DNA from: CAVYXF01 sp963772335
GTDB taxonomy: Bacteria > Pseudomonadota > Alphaproteobacteria > Rhizobiales > Rhodomicrobiaceae
DNA: 64,000 nt
Direction of reading: 5' to 3'
NCBI GenBank assembly: GCA_963772335.1
Contig: CAVYXF010000007.1
Span: 75,158-139,157 of the forward strand
Shown one piece after another: positions 6,618 through 15,726 of this stretch (the first letter of the stretch is position 1; the number at the start of each line of letters is the position of its first letter). The notes under the pieces were generated by a model. The model did not search any database. It saw only the letters and a list, made by a program, of their open reading frames with translations, and was not told where the DNA came from. The translations under genes were made by a program, and so were the position numbers.

Positions 6618-7283
6618 TTGCGGAACAGATCATCGAGGCGCGCCGAGTTCAGGCGGCCAGTCGCAGTGGTGACCGAGCTCGAGAGCGGAGTTCAGCGCCT
6701 CTTCGCGCTAGGCGAGGATGCGGGCCTTGGCGAGGCGATCGACGAAGCCTTTCGGCGTGACCGCAGCGGCACGGCTCAGACCGCGCAAGGCGAGGTGTTC
6801 ATCCGTGTCTATAATCCGCCCTTGCGCATGCTGGTAATTGGGGCCGTGCATACCGCGCAGTTTTTGGTGCCGCTTGCCCTGATGTTGGACTACGACCTGA
6901 CCATCATTGATCCGCGCGGCGCCTTCGCCACCGATGAGCGCTTCCCCGGTGTGCGGCTGATTGCCGAATGGCCGGACGAGGTCCTCCCCGGTCTCGGCCT
7001 CGATGCCCGCACGGCGCTGATCGCTCTCACCCATGATCCCAAGATCGACGATGTGGCGCTGAAATTCGCGCTCGCTTCGGAGCTGTTCTATATCGGTGCC
7101 CTTGGTAGCACGCGCACCCATGCCAAGCGTCTCGAACGGCTCAAGGCAGAGGGCATCAGCGAGGCGGCGCTCGCCCGTGTCCATGCTCCGATCGGTCTCG
7201 ATATCGGTGCACAGGGGCCGGCCGAAATCGCGCTCTCGATCATGAGCCAGGTAACGGCTGTGCTGCGGGGAAAGAGCACATAA
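6618..7283 (+). CDS. xdhC: XdhC-family protein, N-terminus apparently frameshifted
   Basis: The body matches XdhC proteins, which help insert sulfurated molybdenum cofactor into xanthine-dehydrogenase-type enzymes: an N-terminal domain (VAVVTELESGVQRLF), then a Rossmann domain with LRMLVIGAVHTAQFL, DPRGAFATDERFP, ALTHDPKIDD, YIGALGS and HAPIGLDIGA. The only in-frame start is a TTG at 6618 giving an unusual MRNRSSRRAEF leader. In another frame the preceding bases read VQKIIAEQIIEARR, which better resembles the family's N-terminus, so a one-base frame break near 6645-6660 is likely. No molybdenum enzyme gene lies beside it; the molybdenum hydroxylase of this window is 40 kb away. Confidence 0.8.
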   Translation: MRNRSSRRAEFRRPVAVVTELESGVQRLFALGEDAGLGEAIDEAFRRDRSGTAQTAQGEVFIRVYNPPLRMLVIGAVHTAQFLVPLALMLDYDLTIIDPRGAFATDERFPGVRLIAEWPDEVLPGLGLDARTALIALTHDPKIDDVALKFALASELFYIGALGSTRTHAKRLERLKAEGISEAALARVHAPIGLDIGAQGPAEIALSIMSQVTAVLRGKST

Positions 7284-7287
7284 CCGG

Positions 7288-7471
7288 CTCGGCTGTTGGT
7301 GCACGCGTTATTCGCGGCTATGACGCTGTGCCGCTCGAAACTGCGACAACCAGCCTGCCGAGCTGCGGCATCCCGGCGCTTGTCTCGTCTCGCGCGCTCC
7401 ACGATTTGATCGACATGGCCGCGCGCTGGTATCTCAACTTGCATAAGACCAAAACCGAACGGCTGCTGTAG
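7288..7471 (+). other. Possible coding remnant after xdhC
   Basis: One frame reads GSAVGARVIRGYDAVPLETATTS, then LPSCGIPALVSSRALHDLIDMAARWYL, to a TAG at 7469-7471. The composition looks coding-like, with a plausible amphipathic helix at the end. There is no ATG; a GTG in the middle would give about 47 residues. It could be the 3' remnant of a larger gene or a small unannotated protein. I do not recognise the family. Confidence 0.2.
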
Positions 7472-7565
7472 TCCCTGAAAGACGGCTCGAAAGTTTTACA
7501 ATTTTTGAACTGCGGCACCGGCTAAAATACTACTCTGAAGCGAAGGCCCGAAAAGGAGGCGAGTG

Positions 7566-8924
7566 ATGGACCCGCTCATACTCTCCCGGATCCAGTTCGG
7601 CGCGAATATCACTTTTCACATCCTATTCCCCGCCATCACCATCGCGATGTGCTGGGTACTTTTGTTCTTTAAGCTGCGCTATGACGCGAGCGGCGATAGC
7701 AAATGGATGGATGCCTACCGCTTCTGGGTGAAACCCTTCGCGCTATGCTTCGCGCTTGGCGTTGTGTCGGGCGTTACGATGTCTTTCCAGTTCGGCACCA
7801 ACTGGCCCGGCTATATGGAGCATGTCGGCAATATCGCGGGGCCACTCCTTGCCTATGAGGTGCTGACCGCCTTCTTCCTGGAAGCGACGTTTCTCAGCAT
7901 TATGCTGTTCGGCACCGGGCGCGTTTCCAATACCATCCAGACTATCGCCACCGTGCTCGTTGCCATCGGGACGACGCTCTCCGCCTTCTGGATCCTGGCG
8001 CTGAACTCCTGGATGCAGACCCCCGCCGGTTTCCAGATGATCGATGGCCGTGCCCATGCGACGAGCTGGATGGAGGTGTTGTTCAACCCCTCCTCGCCCT
8101 ACCGGCTGATCCATATGCTGCTGGCATCCGGGCTGACCGCTGCTTTCCTCGTCGCCGGCGTCTCCGCCTATCGCTGGCTGCGCGGCGACCGCTCACCCGG
8201 CGTTGCCGCTGCGCTGCGCACCGGCGTCTATATCGCGGCGGTCCTCATCCCCCTGCAGATCCTCGCCGGCGACCAGCATGGGCTCAACACGCTGGAGCAT
8301 CAGCCTGCCAAGATCGCCGCCATGGAGGGGATCTGGCAGACCGAGCGTGAAGCGCCGCTCCGGCTGTTCGCCATCCCCGACGAGGAGGAGCGAACCAATC
8401 ACTACGAGATAACTCTCCCTTATCTCGCCAGCGTGATCCTCACCCACAGCGCTGATGGCGAGGTCAAGGGCCTCAACGACTTCGAGGGTAATCATCCGCC
8501 CGTGGCGCCGGTTTTTTTTGCGTTCCGCATTATGGTCGGCATGGGCCTCTTGATGCTGGCGGTCTCCTGGGTGGGCGCGTGGCAGCTCTGGAAGCGAGGG
8601 CAGCCCAGCCGCTGGCTTGCGCGTGCCCTTGTCGCCATGACTTTCTCCGGTTGGATCGCGGTGGTCGCCGGCTGGTACACGACCGAGATCGGGCGCCAGC
8701 CATGGCTGGTCAGCGGCGTGCTGCGCACCGCCGACGCCGTTGCCCCGATCCTCACCGCGCCGGTCGTATGGACCAGCCTTGCCATGTATCTTGCGCTCTA
8801 TGCCGTGCTGCTGCTCTCCTTCATCTTCGTGCTGTTCTACATGGCACGGAACGCTGGACAGCCGGAGAGAGGCGCGAAAACGCCGGGGGCGCTTTTCACG
8901 CCCGATGGTGCGGTGGCGAGGTAG
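7566..8924 (+). CDS. cydA: Cytochrome bd-type ubiquinol oxidase subunit I (CIO-type)
   Basis: The 452-residue protein begins MDPLILSRIQFGANITFHILFP and contains nine or so membrane helices. It has the heme b ligand region YRLIHMLLAS and the signature GWYTTEIGRQPW. Subunit I carries the quinol site and all three hemes of this terminal oxidase in the inner membrane. The quinol loop (after GDQHGLNTLEHQPAKIAAMEG) is short, as in cyanide-insensitive (CioA) oxidases rather than the long-loop E. coli form. AAAAGGAGG precedes the ATG at 7566. cydB follows after 81 bases. No regulator gene is adjacent. Confidence 0.95.
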   Translation: MDPLILSRIQFGANITFHILFPAITIAMCWVLLFFKLRYDASGDSKWMDAYRFWVKPFALCFALGVVSGVTMSFQFGTNWPGYMEHVGNIAGPLLAYEVLTAFFLEATFLSIMLFGTGRVSNTIQTIATVLVAIGTTLSAFWILALNSWMQTPAGFQMIDGRAHATSWMEVLFNPSSPYRLIHMLLASGLTAAFLVAGVSAYRWLRGDRSPGVAAALRTGVYIAAVLIPLQILAGDQHGLNTLEHQPAKIAAMEGIWQTEREAPLRLFAIPDEEERTNHYEITLPYLASVILTHSADGEVKGLNDFEGNHPPVAPVFFAFRIMVGMGLLMLAVSWVGAWQLWKRGQPSRWLARALVAMTFSGWIAVVAGWYTTEIGRQPWLVSGVLRTADAVAPILTAPVVWTSLAMYLALYAVLLLSFIFVLFYMARNAGQPERGAKTPGALFTPDGAVAR

Positions 8925-9005
8925 TGTCCCGTCTCGCAAATGCTGACGAACTTGCTGCGAACTCTTTCGCATTTGCAGGGCAAGCGCACACTAGGGGAGA
9001 GGAAC

Positions 9006-10016
9006 ATGTGGGACTATATCACCAGCGCCGACGTCCTGCCGGTCATATTCGCCGGGCTGATGGGCCTGTCGATCCTGCTCTATGTCATTCTCGACGGCTA
9101 CGACTTGGGGGTCGGCATTCTGATGAGCCGCGCCTCCAGCCACGAGAAGGACATGATGATCGCCTCGATCGGTCCGTTCTGGGACGCGAACGAGACCTGG
9201 CTGGTGCTCGGCATCGGCCTCCTGCTGGTCGCCTTTCCGATCGCGCACGGCATCATCCTCTCCACGCTCTATCTGCCCGTCGCATTGCTGCTTGTAGGGC
9301 TGATCCTGCGCGGCGTCGCCTTCGATTTTCGCGCCAAGGCGCAGGAGTCGCATAAAGCCAATTGGGATTGGGCTTTCTTCGGCGGCTCGCTTTTGGCTGC
9401 GCTGGCGCAGGGGTATATGCTCGGCCTCTATATCGTTGGCTTCGAGCGCAGCCTGCTTAATGTCGTCTTCGGCTTTCTCTGCGCCATCTGCCTAGCCGCA
9501 GGCTATGCCTTTATCGGCGCGTGCTGGCTAATCATGAAAACCGAGGATGATCTGCAGGTGGCGGCGGCGCGCTGGGCGCGCATTTGCCTGTGGCTGACTG
9601 CCGTGGGCCTTGCGGCGGTGTCGCTTGCCACGCCGCTTGTCAGCGCGCGCATGTTCGAGAAATGGTTCAGCCTGCCGAACCTGTTCCTGCTGCTGCCCAT
9701 CCCAATCATCACTGGGCTGCTGATCCTCGGTCTCGACCGGTTGCTGGCGCGAATGCCGCTGCCGGGCGACGATTACTACTGGCTGCCTTTCGTTGGCGCG
9801 ATGGGCGTCTTTACGCTGGGCTTTCTCGGCCTCGCCTACAGCTTCTATCCCTTCGTCATCCTCGACAAGATGACCATCTGGCAGGCGGCAAGCGCCCCGG
9901 AATCGCTGACCTTCATCCTTGTTGGGGCGCTGATCGTCCTGCCCTTCATCCTGGGCTACACCTTCTATGCCTACCGGGTATTCTGGGGCAAAGTGCGCGA
10001 GCTCACATATTATTGA
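9006..10016 (+). CDS. cydB: Cytochrome bd-type ubiquinol oxidase subunit II (CIO-type)
   Basis: The 336-residue membrane protein has the CydB pattern: LLYVILDGYDLGVGIL near the N-terminus, GPFWDANETWLV, FDFRAK and a C-terminal FYPFVILDKMTIWQAASAPESL segment. It pairs with subunit I to form the oxidase. The ATG at 9006 follows GGGGAGAGG; an in-frame start at 8940 lacks homology. I saw no CydX-like small subunit after it and no cydCD transporter genes here, so those would have to be encoded elsewhere if needed. Confidence 0.95.
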   Translation: MWDYITSADVLPVIFAGLMGLSILLYVILDGYDLGVGILMSRASSHEKDMMIASIGPFWDANETWLVLGIGLLLVAFPIAHGIILSTLYLPVALLLVGLILRGVAFDFRAKAQESHKANWDWAFFGGSLLAALAQGYMLGLYIVGFERSLLNVVFGFLCAICLAAGYAFIGACWLIMKTEDDLQVAAARWARICLWLTAVGLAAVSLATPLVSARMFEKWFSLPNLFLLLPIPIITGLLILGLDRLLARMPLPGDDYYWLPFVGAMGVFTLGFLGLAYSFYPFVILDKMTIWQAASAPESLTFILVGALIVLPFILGYTFYAYRVFWGKVRELTYY

Positions 10017-10051
10017 TACCCGCGCGAACGCGATCGCTGCCGCTTTCCAAA

Positions 10052-10136
10052 TGTCATCCCGTGCAAGCGGGGATCCAGCCTAATTCAAAGACTTAGTATC
10101 GTTCTGCTGCTGGATTTCCGCTTGCGCGGGAATGAC
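10052..10136. repeat. Extragenic palindrome (TGTCAT...GGATCCAGC / GCTGGATT...AATGAC)
   Basis: A TGTCATCCCGTGCAAGCGGG arm followed by GATCCAGC is mirrored 25 bases later by GCTGGATTTCCGCTTGCGCGGG and AATGAC. The same palindrome occurs at 58566-58694. It sits after cydB and may act as a transcript-end structure. Confidence 0.7.
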
Positions 10137-10217
10137 TGTAGAAGACGTGGCGAGGCCAAAATACGGCAACCATGAATGAGCGCTGTTGCCTTAGCTGCCG
10201 GTGGGGGCTATTAAGAC

Positions 10218-10239
10218 TGACGAATTTTGAAATTCTTCA
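10218..10239. promoter_or_regulatory. Probable TetR operator upstream of the efflux operon
   Basis: A 22-base dyad with half-sites TGACGAATTT and AAATTCTTCA separated by two bases, 18 bases before the tetR start at 10257. A near-identical dyad is found at 10913-10934. Confidence 0.65.
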
Positions 10240-10256
10240 CTCGTAACCGGCAGGCA

Positions 10257-10850
10257 ATGGACAGCACACACCCGCAGCAGGATACCCGGACCCGCATCCT
10301 CACGGAGGCCGAGCGGCTGTTCCGCCATTACGGCTATGGCAAAACCACGATCGCCGACATCTCCGAGGTCTGCGGCATGTCCGCGGCCAACGTCTACCGC
10401 TTCTTTCCCTCCAAATCGGCGCTGATGGAGGCGATTTGCAGCCGCATGATATCGGACATGGAAACGCGCCTGTTCGAGATCGTGCGCCGACCGATTTCGG
10501 CATCCGAGCGGCTGACGCTATTCATCCAGGAAATCCATCGCCACACGCTGGAGAACCTGCTCGATCACCGCAAGGTGCATGAAATGGTCGTGGTCGCGAT
10601 GGAGGAGCAGTGGCAGGCAATCCGCGCCCATATCGAGCGCGTTGCCACCTATCTGGGTCAAATCGTGAATGACGGTGTCGCCCTCGGCGAGTTCCCAAAG
10701 AAGGACCCGCAGCGCACCGGCAAAATCGTGCACACAGCGTTGGTGTGCTTTTGCCATCCGGTCATCGTGGCACAGAAATTGGAAGATGAAGAGCGGGTGC
10801 GGCCCGAAGAGATGGCCGAATTCCTGATAGCGGCATTGAAGAGCAAGTAG
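10257..10850 (+). CDS. TetR-family transcriptional regulator of the RND efflux operon
   Basis: The 197-residue protein has an N-terminal TetR helix-turn-helix (about residues 10-57: TRTRILTEAERLFRHYGYGKTTIADIS, then GMSAANVYRFFPSKSALMEAI) and a C-terminal ligand-binding region containing a TetR_C-like helix set. The ATG at 10257 is preferred over a TTG at 10227, since the TTG lies inside the operator dyad. The gene directly precedes the membrane fusion protein gene (15 bases), which suggests a self-repressing efflux operon of the AcrR kind. The effector cannot be read from sequence. Confidence 0.9.
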   Translation: MDSTHPQQDTRTRILTEAERLFRHYGYGKTTIADISEVCGMSAANVYRFFPSKSALMEAICSRMISDMETRLFEIVRRPISASERLTLFIQEIHRHTLENLLDHRKVHEMVVVAMEEQWQAIRAHIERVATYLGQIVNDGVALGEFPKKDPQRTGKIVHTALVCFCHPVIVAQKLEDEERVRPEEMAEFLIAALKSK

Positions 10851-10865
10851 CCAAGCGAGGCAGTG

Positions 10866-12050
10866 ATGTTGGACTCGACTGGGAAAATGACGGGCGTTTT
10901 GCGTCCGATAGCTGACGAAAGTGGAATTTCGTCATTCGTAAAACGTAATCACCTGGCAAAGTTTGGGCTAGCCATTGCGCTGGTTTTGACCCTCGCGGGC
11001 TGCAAAGAGGAGCAAGCCGCCGCGCCGGTGGTCCGGCCGGTGAAAGCCATCGTCGCCGAGAGCCAAGCGGCGGAGCGCAGCCGTATCTTCTCCGGGAGCG
11101 TTAGGGCGCGCATCGAGAGCCCGCTCGGCTTTCGTGTCGCCGGCAAGATTACCGAGCGCCTGGTCAACATCGGCGACAGCGTTGCCGTCGGCCAGGTGAT
11201 CGCGCGTCTCGATGAGACCGACCTTAAACTGTCGGAGAACAGCGCCCACGCGGCCGTCGGCTCCGCACGCACCCGCCTCGATGTCGCGCGCGACGCCTTG
11301 AACCGCGCCAAGGCGCTGCTGCCCAACGGCTATATTCCGCAGGCGACCGTCGATCAGCGTCAGCTCGACTTCGACGCCGCCAAGGCCGCGCTCGAATCCG
11401 CTGAGGCGCTGGCACGTCAGGCCGTAAACGCGACGTCCTATGCCGCCCTCACCTCCGATAAGGCCGGAATCGTGACCCAGGTCAGCGCCGAACCCGGCCA
11501 GGTGGTCGCTGCCGGCGCCCCCGTGCTTATGCTCGCCGAGGCCGGCGAGATCGAGGTGGCGCTGAACGTGCCGGAGCAGGACGTCACGCATCTGAGCGTG
11601 GGACAGCGCGTCCTGCTGCAGCTCTGGGCCAATGATGACATCCGCGCGCAAGGCCGTATTCGCGAGATCGGCGGACAGGCCGATACAGGCTCGCGCACCT
11701 ATTCCGTCCGCATTTCGGTCCTCAATCCGCCAGCCGCCATGCGGCTCGGCATGACGGCGACGGCCACGCTCGCTTTGGGCGCGGAAGAGCCGCATGTGGT
11801 GATCCCGGTCACCGCCCTCACCCAGGTTGATGGCCACGACGCGGTATTCGTCGCCGACCGGACCACCGAGACCGTCGCCCCGCGCTTCGTCGAGACGGCA
11901 GGTGTCAGCCCGGACGGAGTGAAGCTGCGGGGCGGCGTCAAGCCGGGCGATGTCGTCGTGACCGGCGGCGTGCAGTTTCTCACCGGCGGCATGAAGGTGC
12001 GCCTCCCCAAGGATGTACTGCGGACCGCTTCCGCGGCCGACGTCCAGTAG
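10866..12050 (+). CDS. RND efflux periplasmic adaptor (membrane fusion) lipoprotein
   Basis: The protein has a lipoprotein signal (LAIALVLTLAGCKEE, lipobox LAGC), a barrel-sandwich half motif (SPLGFRVAGKITERLVNIGDSV), an alpha-hairpin around LARQAVNATSY and a second half (AGIVTQVSAEPGQVVAAG), as in the HlyD/AcrA family. It links an inner-membrane RND pump to an outer-membrane channel. GAGG precedes the ATG at 10866, but this puts about 35 unusual residues before the signal helix, and the second TetR operator lies inside them. No better in-frame ATG exists downstream. The pump gene follows; no outer-membrane factor gene is present. Confidence 0.9.
   Translation: MLDSTGKMTGVLRPIADESGISSFVKRNHLAKFGLAIALVLTLAGCKEEQAAAPVVRPVKAIVAESQAAERSRIFSGSVRARIESPLGFRVAGKITERLVNIGDSVAVGQVIARLDETDLKLSENSAHAAVGSARTRLDVARDALNRAKALLPNGYIPQATVDQRQLDFDAAKAALESAEALARQAVNATSYAALTSDKAGIVTQVSAEPGQVVAAGAPVLMLAEAGEIEVALNVPEQDVTHLSVGQRVLLQLWANDDIRAQGRIREIGGQADTGSRTYSVRISVLNPPAAMRLGMTATATLALGAEEPHVVIPVTALTQVDGHDAVFVADRTTETVAPRFVETAGVSPDGVKLRGGVKPGDVVVTGGVQFLTGGMKVRLPKDVLRTASAADVQ
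10913..10934. promoter_or_regulatory. Second probable TetR operator, inside the 5' end of the adaptor gene
   Basis: A dyad with outer half-sites TGACGAAA and TTTCGTCA, followed by TTCGTAA, mirrors the site before tetR, which is followed by CTCGTAA. It lies about 47 bases inside the annotated adaptor gene. Confidence 0.55.
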
Positions 12051-12139
12051 AGCCAGCCATGATGCTCAGCACCGACACATTCACGGCCGGTCCCTTGTCC
12101 CATGAGCGACCTGTGCGAAAGCGCCGAGCGGTTGCCTCC

Positions 12140-12179
12140 GGCCCCCTTTTCCATGGGGAGAGGTACGGGGTGAGGGGTG
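12140..12179. repeat. Degenerate CCCCTCTCCC-type extragenic palindrome
   Basis: A C-rich CCCCCTTTTCCA arm followed by GGGGAGAGG and GGGGTGAGGGG in the 274-base gap between adaptor and pump genes. It resembles the better preserved palindromes at 50907 and 55629. The rest of this gap shows nothing recognisable. Confidence 0.35.
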
Positions 12180-12324
12180 GCGCCCTCAGCCTGCCTCGCC
12201 TTTGGCAGCTCTTTCGCTTCGATTGCGAAGGTCTAGGGAGCAACTTTTCAGAGACGGCCACAGGAAGAGGGCCAGGCTTTGGCCGTGGCAAGGCTGCCCA
12301 ACCCAAACCGACAGGACGGATGTC

Positions 12325-15300
12325 ATGAATAAGCTCGTCAAGCTGCCGGAATCCGAGCGCCGCGGCGGCTTCAATCTCTCGCGCTGGGCCATCGAGCACA
12401 AAAGCCTCACGCGCTTTCTCGTCGTGCTGATCCTGCTTGCGGGCGGCTATGCGCTATTCTCGATGGGCCAGAAGGAAGACCCCGACTTCACCTTCCGGCT
12501 GATGGTCGTGCAGGTGAATTGGCCGGGTTCGACCGTCGAGGAAATGCAAAGCCAGGTGGTCGATAAGATCGAGCGCAAGGTACAGGAGACGCCCGAACTC
12601 GACTATGTCCGCTCCTATACGCGTCCCGGCAGCGCCGTCATTTTTGTGAACATCAAGGGCGGGGCCCGGGGGCAGCAGATCACCGATGCGTTCTACCAGG
12701 TGCGCAAGAAAGTCGGCGACATACGCAACACACTGCCCGCAGGGGTGCAGGGGCCATTCTTCAATGACGAGTTCGGCGACACCTACATCACTCTGCATGC
12801 ACTGACCGGCCAGGGCTTCTCCTATCCGGAGCTGAAAACTCAGGCCAAGCGCATCCGCGACGTGCTGCTGCGCGTGCCGGGTGTGGAGAAGGTCGATCTC
12901 ATCGGCACCCAGGACGAGAAGCTCTACATCGAGATTTCCTCCAAGCTGCTGGCCGAGCGAAACCTCACCCCGCTCGACATCCAGGACGCGCTTGCCGCGC
13001 AAAACACGCTGGAGCCGGCTGGCCGGGTCGAGACGGATGAGCGCTCGGTGCGCCTGAATGTCCAGGGTTTCGTAAATACGGTAGACCAGGTACGGGAGCT
13101 GCGCCTTCGCATCGGCAACGAGACCATCCGGCTGGGCGACATCGCCACCATCAGCCGCGGCCTGCAGGACCCACCGGTCGCCAAGGAGCGCTATCAGGGC
13201 AAGGAGGCCGTGGTGATCGGCGTCGTGATGGCCAATGGCGCCAAGGTTACCGATGTCGGCACGGGCATTGATGCCGCGCTCGCCAAGGTCACCGCCGACC
13301 TGCCGCTCGGCCTGGAGCTGGGGCAGATCGCCAACCAGCCACAGGTCGTTACCAAATATGTCGGCGAGTTCTTGAGGTCGCTCGGCGAGGCGCTGCTGAT
13401 CGTGCTCGGCGTCTCCTTCCTGTCGCTGGGCTGGCGCGCCGGTCTGGTGGTCGCGCTCACCATTCCGCTGGTGCTGGCCGCCACCTTCCTCGTTATGCTC
13501 GTGATGCATATCGATCTGCAGCGCATCTCGCTGGGCGCGCTGATCATCGCGCTTGGCCTCCTCGTCGATGACGCCATGATCGCGGTCGAGATGATGGAAA
13601 GGAAGCTCGAGGAAGGCTACGAAAAGCTTGGCGCTGCGAGCTTTGCCTATAACTCCACCGCCTTCCCGATGCTCACCGGGACGCTTATCACGGTGGCCGG
13701 TTTCATCCCTGTGGGCTTTGCCGCCTCGACCGCCGGCGAGTATGTCGGCTCGCTGTTCTGGGTGGTCGGCATTTCACTGATCGTCTCATGGTTTGCGGCC
13801 GTCTATTTTACCCCCTGGATCGGCTACACCATTCTGCGCCAGCGCAAGACGGCGGACGGCACCCACCACGACGTGTTCGACAGCCGGTTCTATCGGGGTC
13901 TGCGCGGCGTCATCGGCTGGTGCGTTAGGCATCGGCGGATTACGGTCGCCGTCACCCTTGCAGCCTTTGTGGTCGGCATCGGCGGCTTTGCCTTCATTCC
14001 GCAGCAGTTTTTCCCGGCATCGAACCGGCCTGAAATCCTCGTCGATCTGACGTTGCCGGAAGGTGCCTCCTTCAAACAGACCGAGGCTCAGGCCGTCGCT
14101 GTGGAGAAGGCGGTGCGCGCCGACGCTGATGTCGAGGCGGTCACCACCTTCATCGGCGAGGGCGCGCCGCGCTTTTACCTGCCGCTTGACCAGCAGCTCC
14201 GCAACCAGAACTTCGCCCAGCTGCTTGTGATGCCGACCTCGCTCGAGACCCGCGACCCGGTGATCGACCGCACGCGTCATCTGCTGGCGACCAGCTATCC
14301 CGACATCCGCTTCAAGGTGGACCGGCTGTTCAACGGCCCGCCGGTCGGCTGGGCGGTGCAGCTCCGCGTCATCGGCCCGGACCGCGACGAGGTGCGCCGG
14401 ATCGGCGGCGAGGTAGAGAAGGTGATGCGCGCCAATCCGACCGTGCACACCGTTCATACCGATTGGCTGGAGCCGGTGCCCTCCCTCAAGCTCGACATCG
14501 ACCAGGATCGCGCCCGTGCCATTGGGGTGAGCTCGCAGACCGTGCGCCGCACCCTGCAAGGCGTGCTGAGCGGCCTGACAATCGGCGAGTTCCGCGAGGA
14601 CGAGGAGACCATCTCTGTCGTGCTGCGCGAACCGGAAGCAAGTCGCGATGTGCTGAGCTCCGTCGAGGCGGCGTATGTGAAGACCGCAAGCGGAGTTTCC
14701 GTGCCGCTGACGCAGGTGGCCCATGTCCGCCTCATCATGGAGCCCGGCATCGAATGGCGGCGTGACCGGCTGCCGGCGATGACGGTGCGCGGCGCGGTAC
14801 CGGACAATGTGCAGTCGCCCGACGTCACCAACGCGATCTATCAGCAGCTCAAGCCGTTGCGTGACGCGCTGCCACTCGGCTACCGCATCGAGATGCAGGG
14901 CGCGGTGGAGGAATCCGCCACCAGCCAGGACTCGATCAATGCCAAGATGCCGATCATGCTGCTCGCCATCGTGCTGCTCTTGATGATTCAGCTCCAGCAT
15001 GTCGGCAAGCTCGCCATCGTGCTTGCGACGGGGCCGCTGGGCCTGATCGGTGCCGCCGCGGCGCTGCTGATCGCCCAGGCCCCGTTCGGCTTCGTCGCCA
15101 TTCTCGGCGTCATTGCGCTCGCAGGCATGATCATGCGCAACAGCGTGATCCTGGTCGATCAGATCAAGCAGGATCTGGAAGCCGGCCATCCCATGCGCGA
15201 GGCGATCGTCGGCTCGGCCGTGCGCCGTTTTCGGCCGATCATGCTGACCGCGGCCGCCGCCGTGCTGGCGCTGGTGCCGCTCGCAGAATCGCTGTTCTGG

Positions 15301-15492
15301 GGACCGATGGCGCTCTCCATGATGGGCGGCCTCGTCGCCGGGACGGTGCTGACTCTCACCTTCCTGCCCGCCCTTTACGCACTCTCCTTCGGCGTGGACA
15401 CCCGATCGGCGGCAGAAGACACGCCGGGACAGGCGATCCCTCCCAAACTCCCGCCCGTCCCGGCGTACTATTTCGCCAAGGCCGGCGAGTGA
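12325..15492 (+). CDS. RND-family efflux pump permease
   Basis: The 1055-residue protein has the RND layout: a first membrane helix (FLVVLILLAGGYALFSMGQ), a large periplasmic domain, a block of helices with the proton-relay pair in LGLLVDDAMIAVEMMERKLEEG, a second periplasmic domain from about residue 575 and a final block of helices with GMIMRNSVILVDQIKQDLEAG. It drives drug or small-molecule export by proton antiport with the adaptor encoded just upstream. The ATG at 12325 follows GGACGGA. The TetR regulator two genes upstream probably controls it. Substrate unknown. Confidence 0.95.
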   Translation: MNKLVKLPESERRGGFNLSRWAIEHKSLTRFLVVLILLAGGYALFSMGQKEDPDFTFRLMVVQVNWPGSTVEEMQSQVVDKIERKVQETPELDYVRSYTRPGSAVIFVNIKGGARGQQITDAFYQVRKKVGDIRNTLPAGVQGPFFNDEFGDTYITLHALTGQGFSYPELKTQAKRIRDVLLRVPGVEKVDLIGTQDEKLYIEISSKLLAERNLTPLDIQDALAAQNTLEPAGRVETDERSVRLNVQGFVNTVDQVRELRLRIGNETIRLGDIATISRGLQDPPVAKERYQGKEAVVIGVVMANGAKVTDVGTGIDAALAKVTADLPLGLELGQIANQPQVVTKYVGEFLRSLGEALLIVLGVSFLSLGWRAGLVVALTIPLVLAATFLVMLVMHIDLQRISLGALIIALGLLVDDAMIAVEMMERKLEEGYEKLGAASFAYNSTAFPMLTGTLITVAGFIPVGFAASTAGEYVGSLFWVVGISLIVSWFAAVYFTPWIGYTILRQRKTADGTHHDVFDSRFYRGLRGVIGWCVRHRRITVAVTLAAFVVGIGGFAFIPQQFFPASNRPEILVDLTLPEGASFKQTEAQAVAVEKAVRADADVEAVTTFIGEGAPRFYLPLDQQLRNQNFAQLLVMPTSLETRDPVIDRTRHLLATSYPDIRFKVDRLFNGPPVGWAVQLRVIGPDRDEVRRIGGEVEKVMRANPTVHTVHTDWLEPVPSLKLDIDQDRARAIGVSSQTVRRTLQGVLSGLTIGEFREDEETISVVLREPEASRDVLSSVEAAYVKTASGVSVPLTQVAHVRLIMEPGIEWRRDRLPAMTVRGAVPDNVQSPDVTNAIYQQLKPLRDALPLGYRIEMQGAVEESATSQDSINAKMPIMLLAIVLLLMIQLQHVGKLAIVLATGPLGLIGAAAALLIAQAPFGFVAILGVIALAGMIMRNSVILVDQIKQDLEAGHPMREAIVGSAVRRFRPIMLTAAAAVLALVPLAESLFWGPMALSMMGGLVAGTVLTLTFLPALYALSFGVDTRSAAEDTPGQAIPPKLPPVPAYYFAKAGE

Positions 15493-15513
15493 TCGCAGTC
15501 GCCTGAGTCCCTA

Positions 15514-15541
15514 GCGCTCACCCCGGATCGGGGGTGAGCGC
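15514..15541 (+). terminator. Strong hairpin after the RND pump gene
   Basis: GCGCTCACCCC (15514-15524) pairs perfectly with GGGGTGAGCGC (15531-15541) around a six-base loop, 21 bases past the pump stop. There is no T-run, so it may be a transcript-stabilising hairpin rather than a classical terminator. The rest of the 234-base gap shows nothing recognisable. Confidence 0.4.
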
Positions 15542-15726
15542 ATCCCGGCGCGGCGTATCTCGGGTGCGTTTCTGTTGCGTCGGCCGCGGCCGACCGATGC
15601 CTGAGTCGCAACCGTCGACAGCATGGAGCTAATCTTGCGGCACGCCTTGCCGCTTTGGCGTATGCTCGCCCTCTCGCAAGGCGTTTCACACCGTTAACAT
15701 AGCATCAGACCTAGCAGTCCTGCCGC

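Noticed and set aside
13786..15189. A 467-codon minus-strand frame
   Set aside because: Shadow of the RND permease gene.
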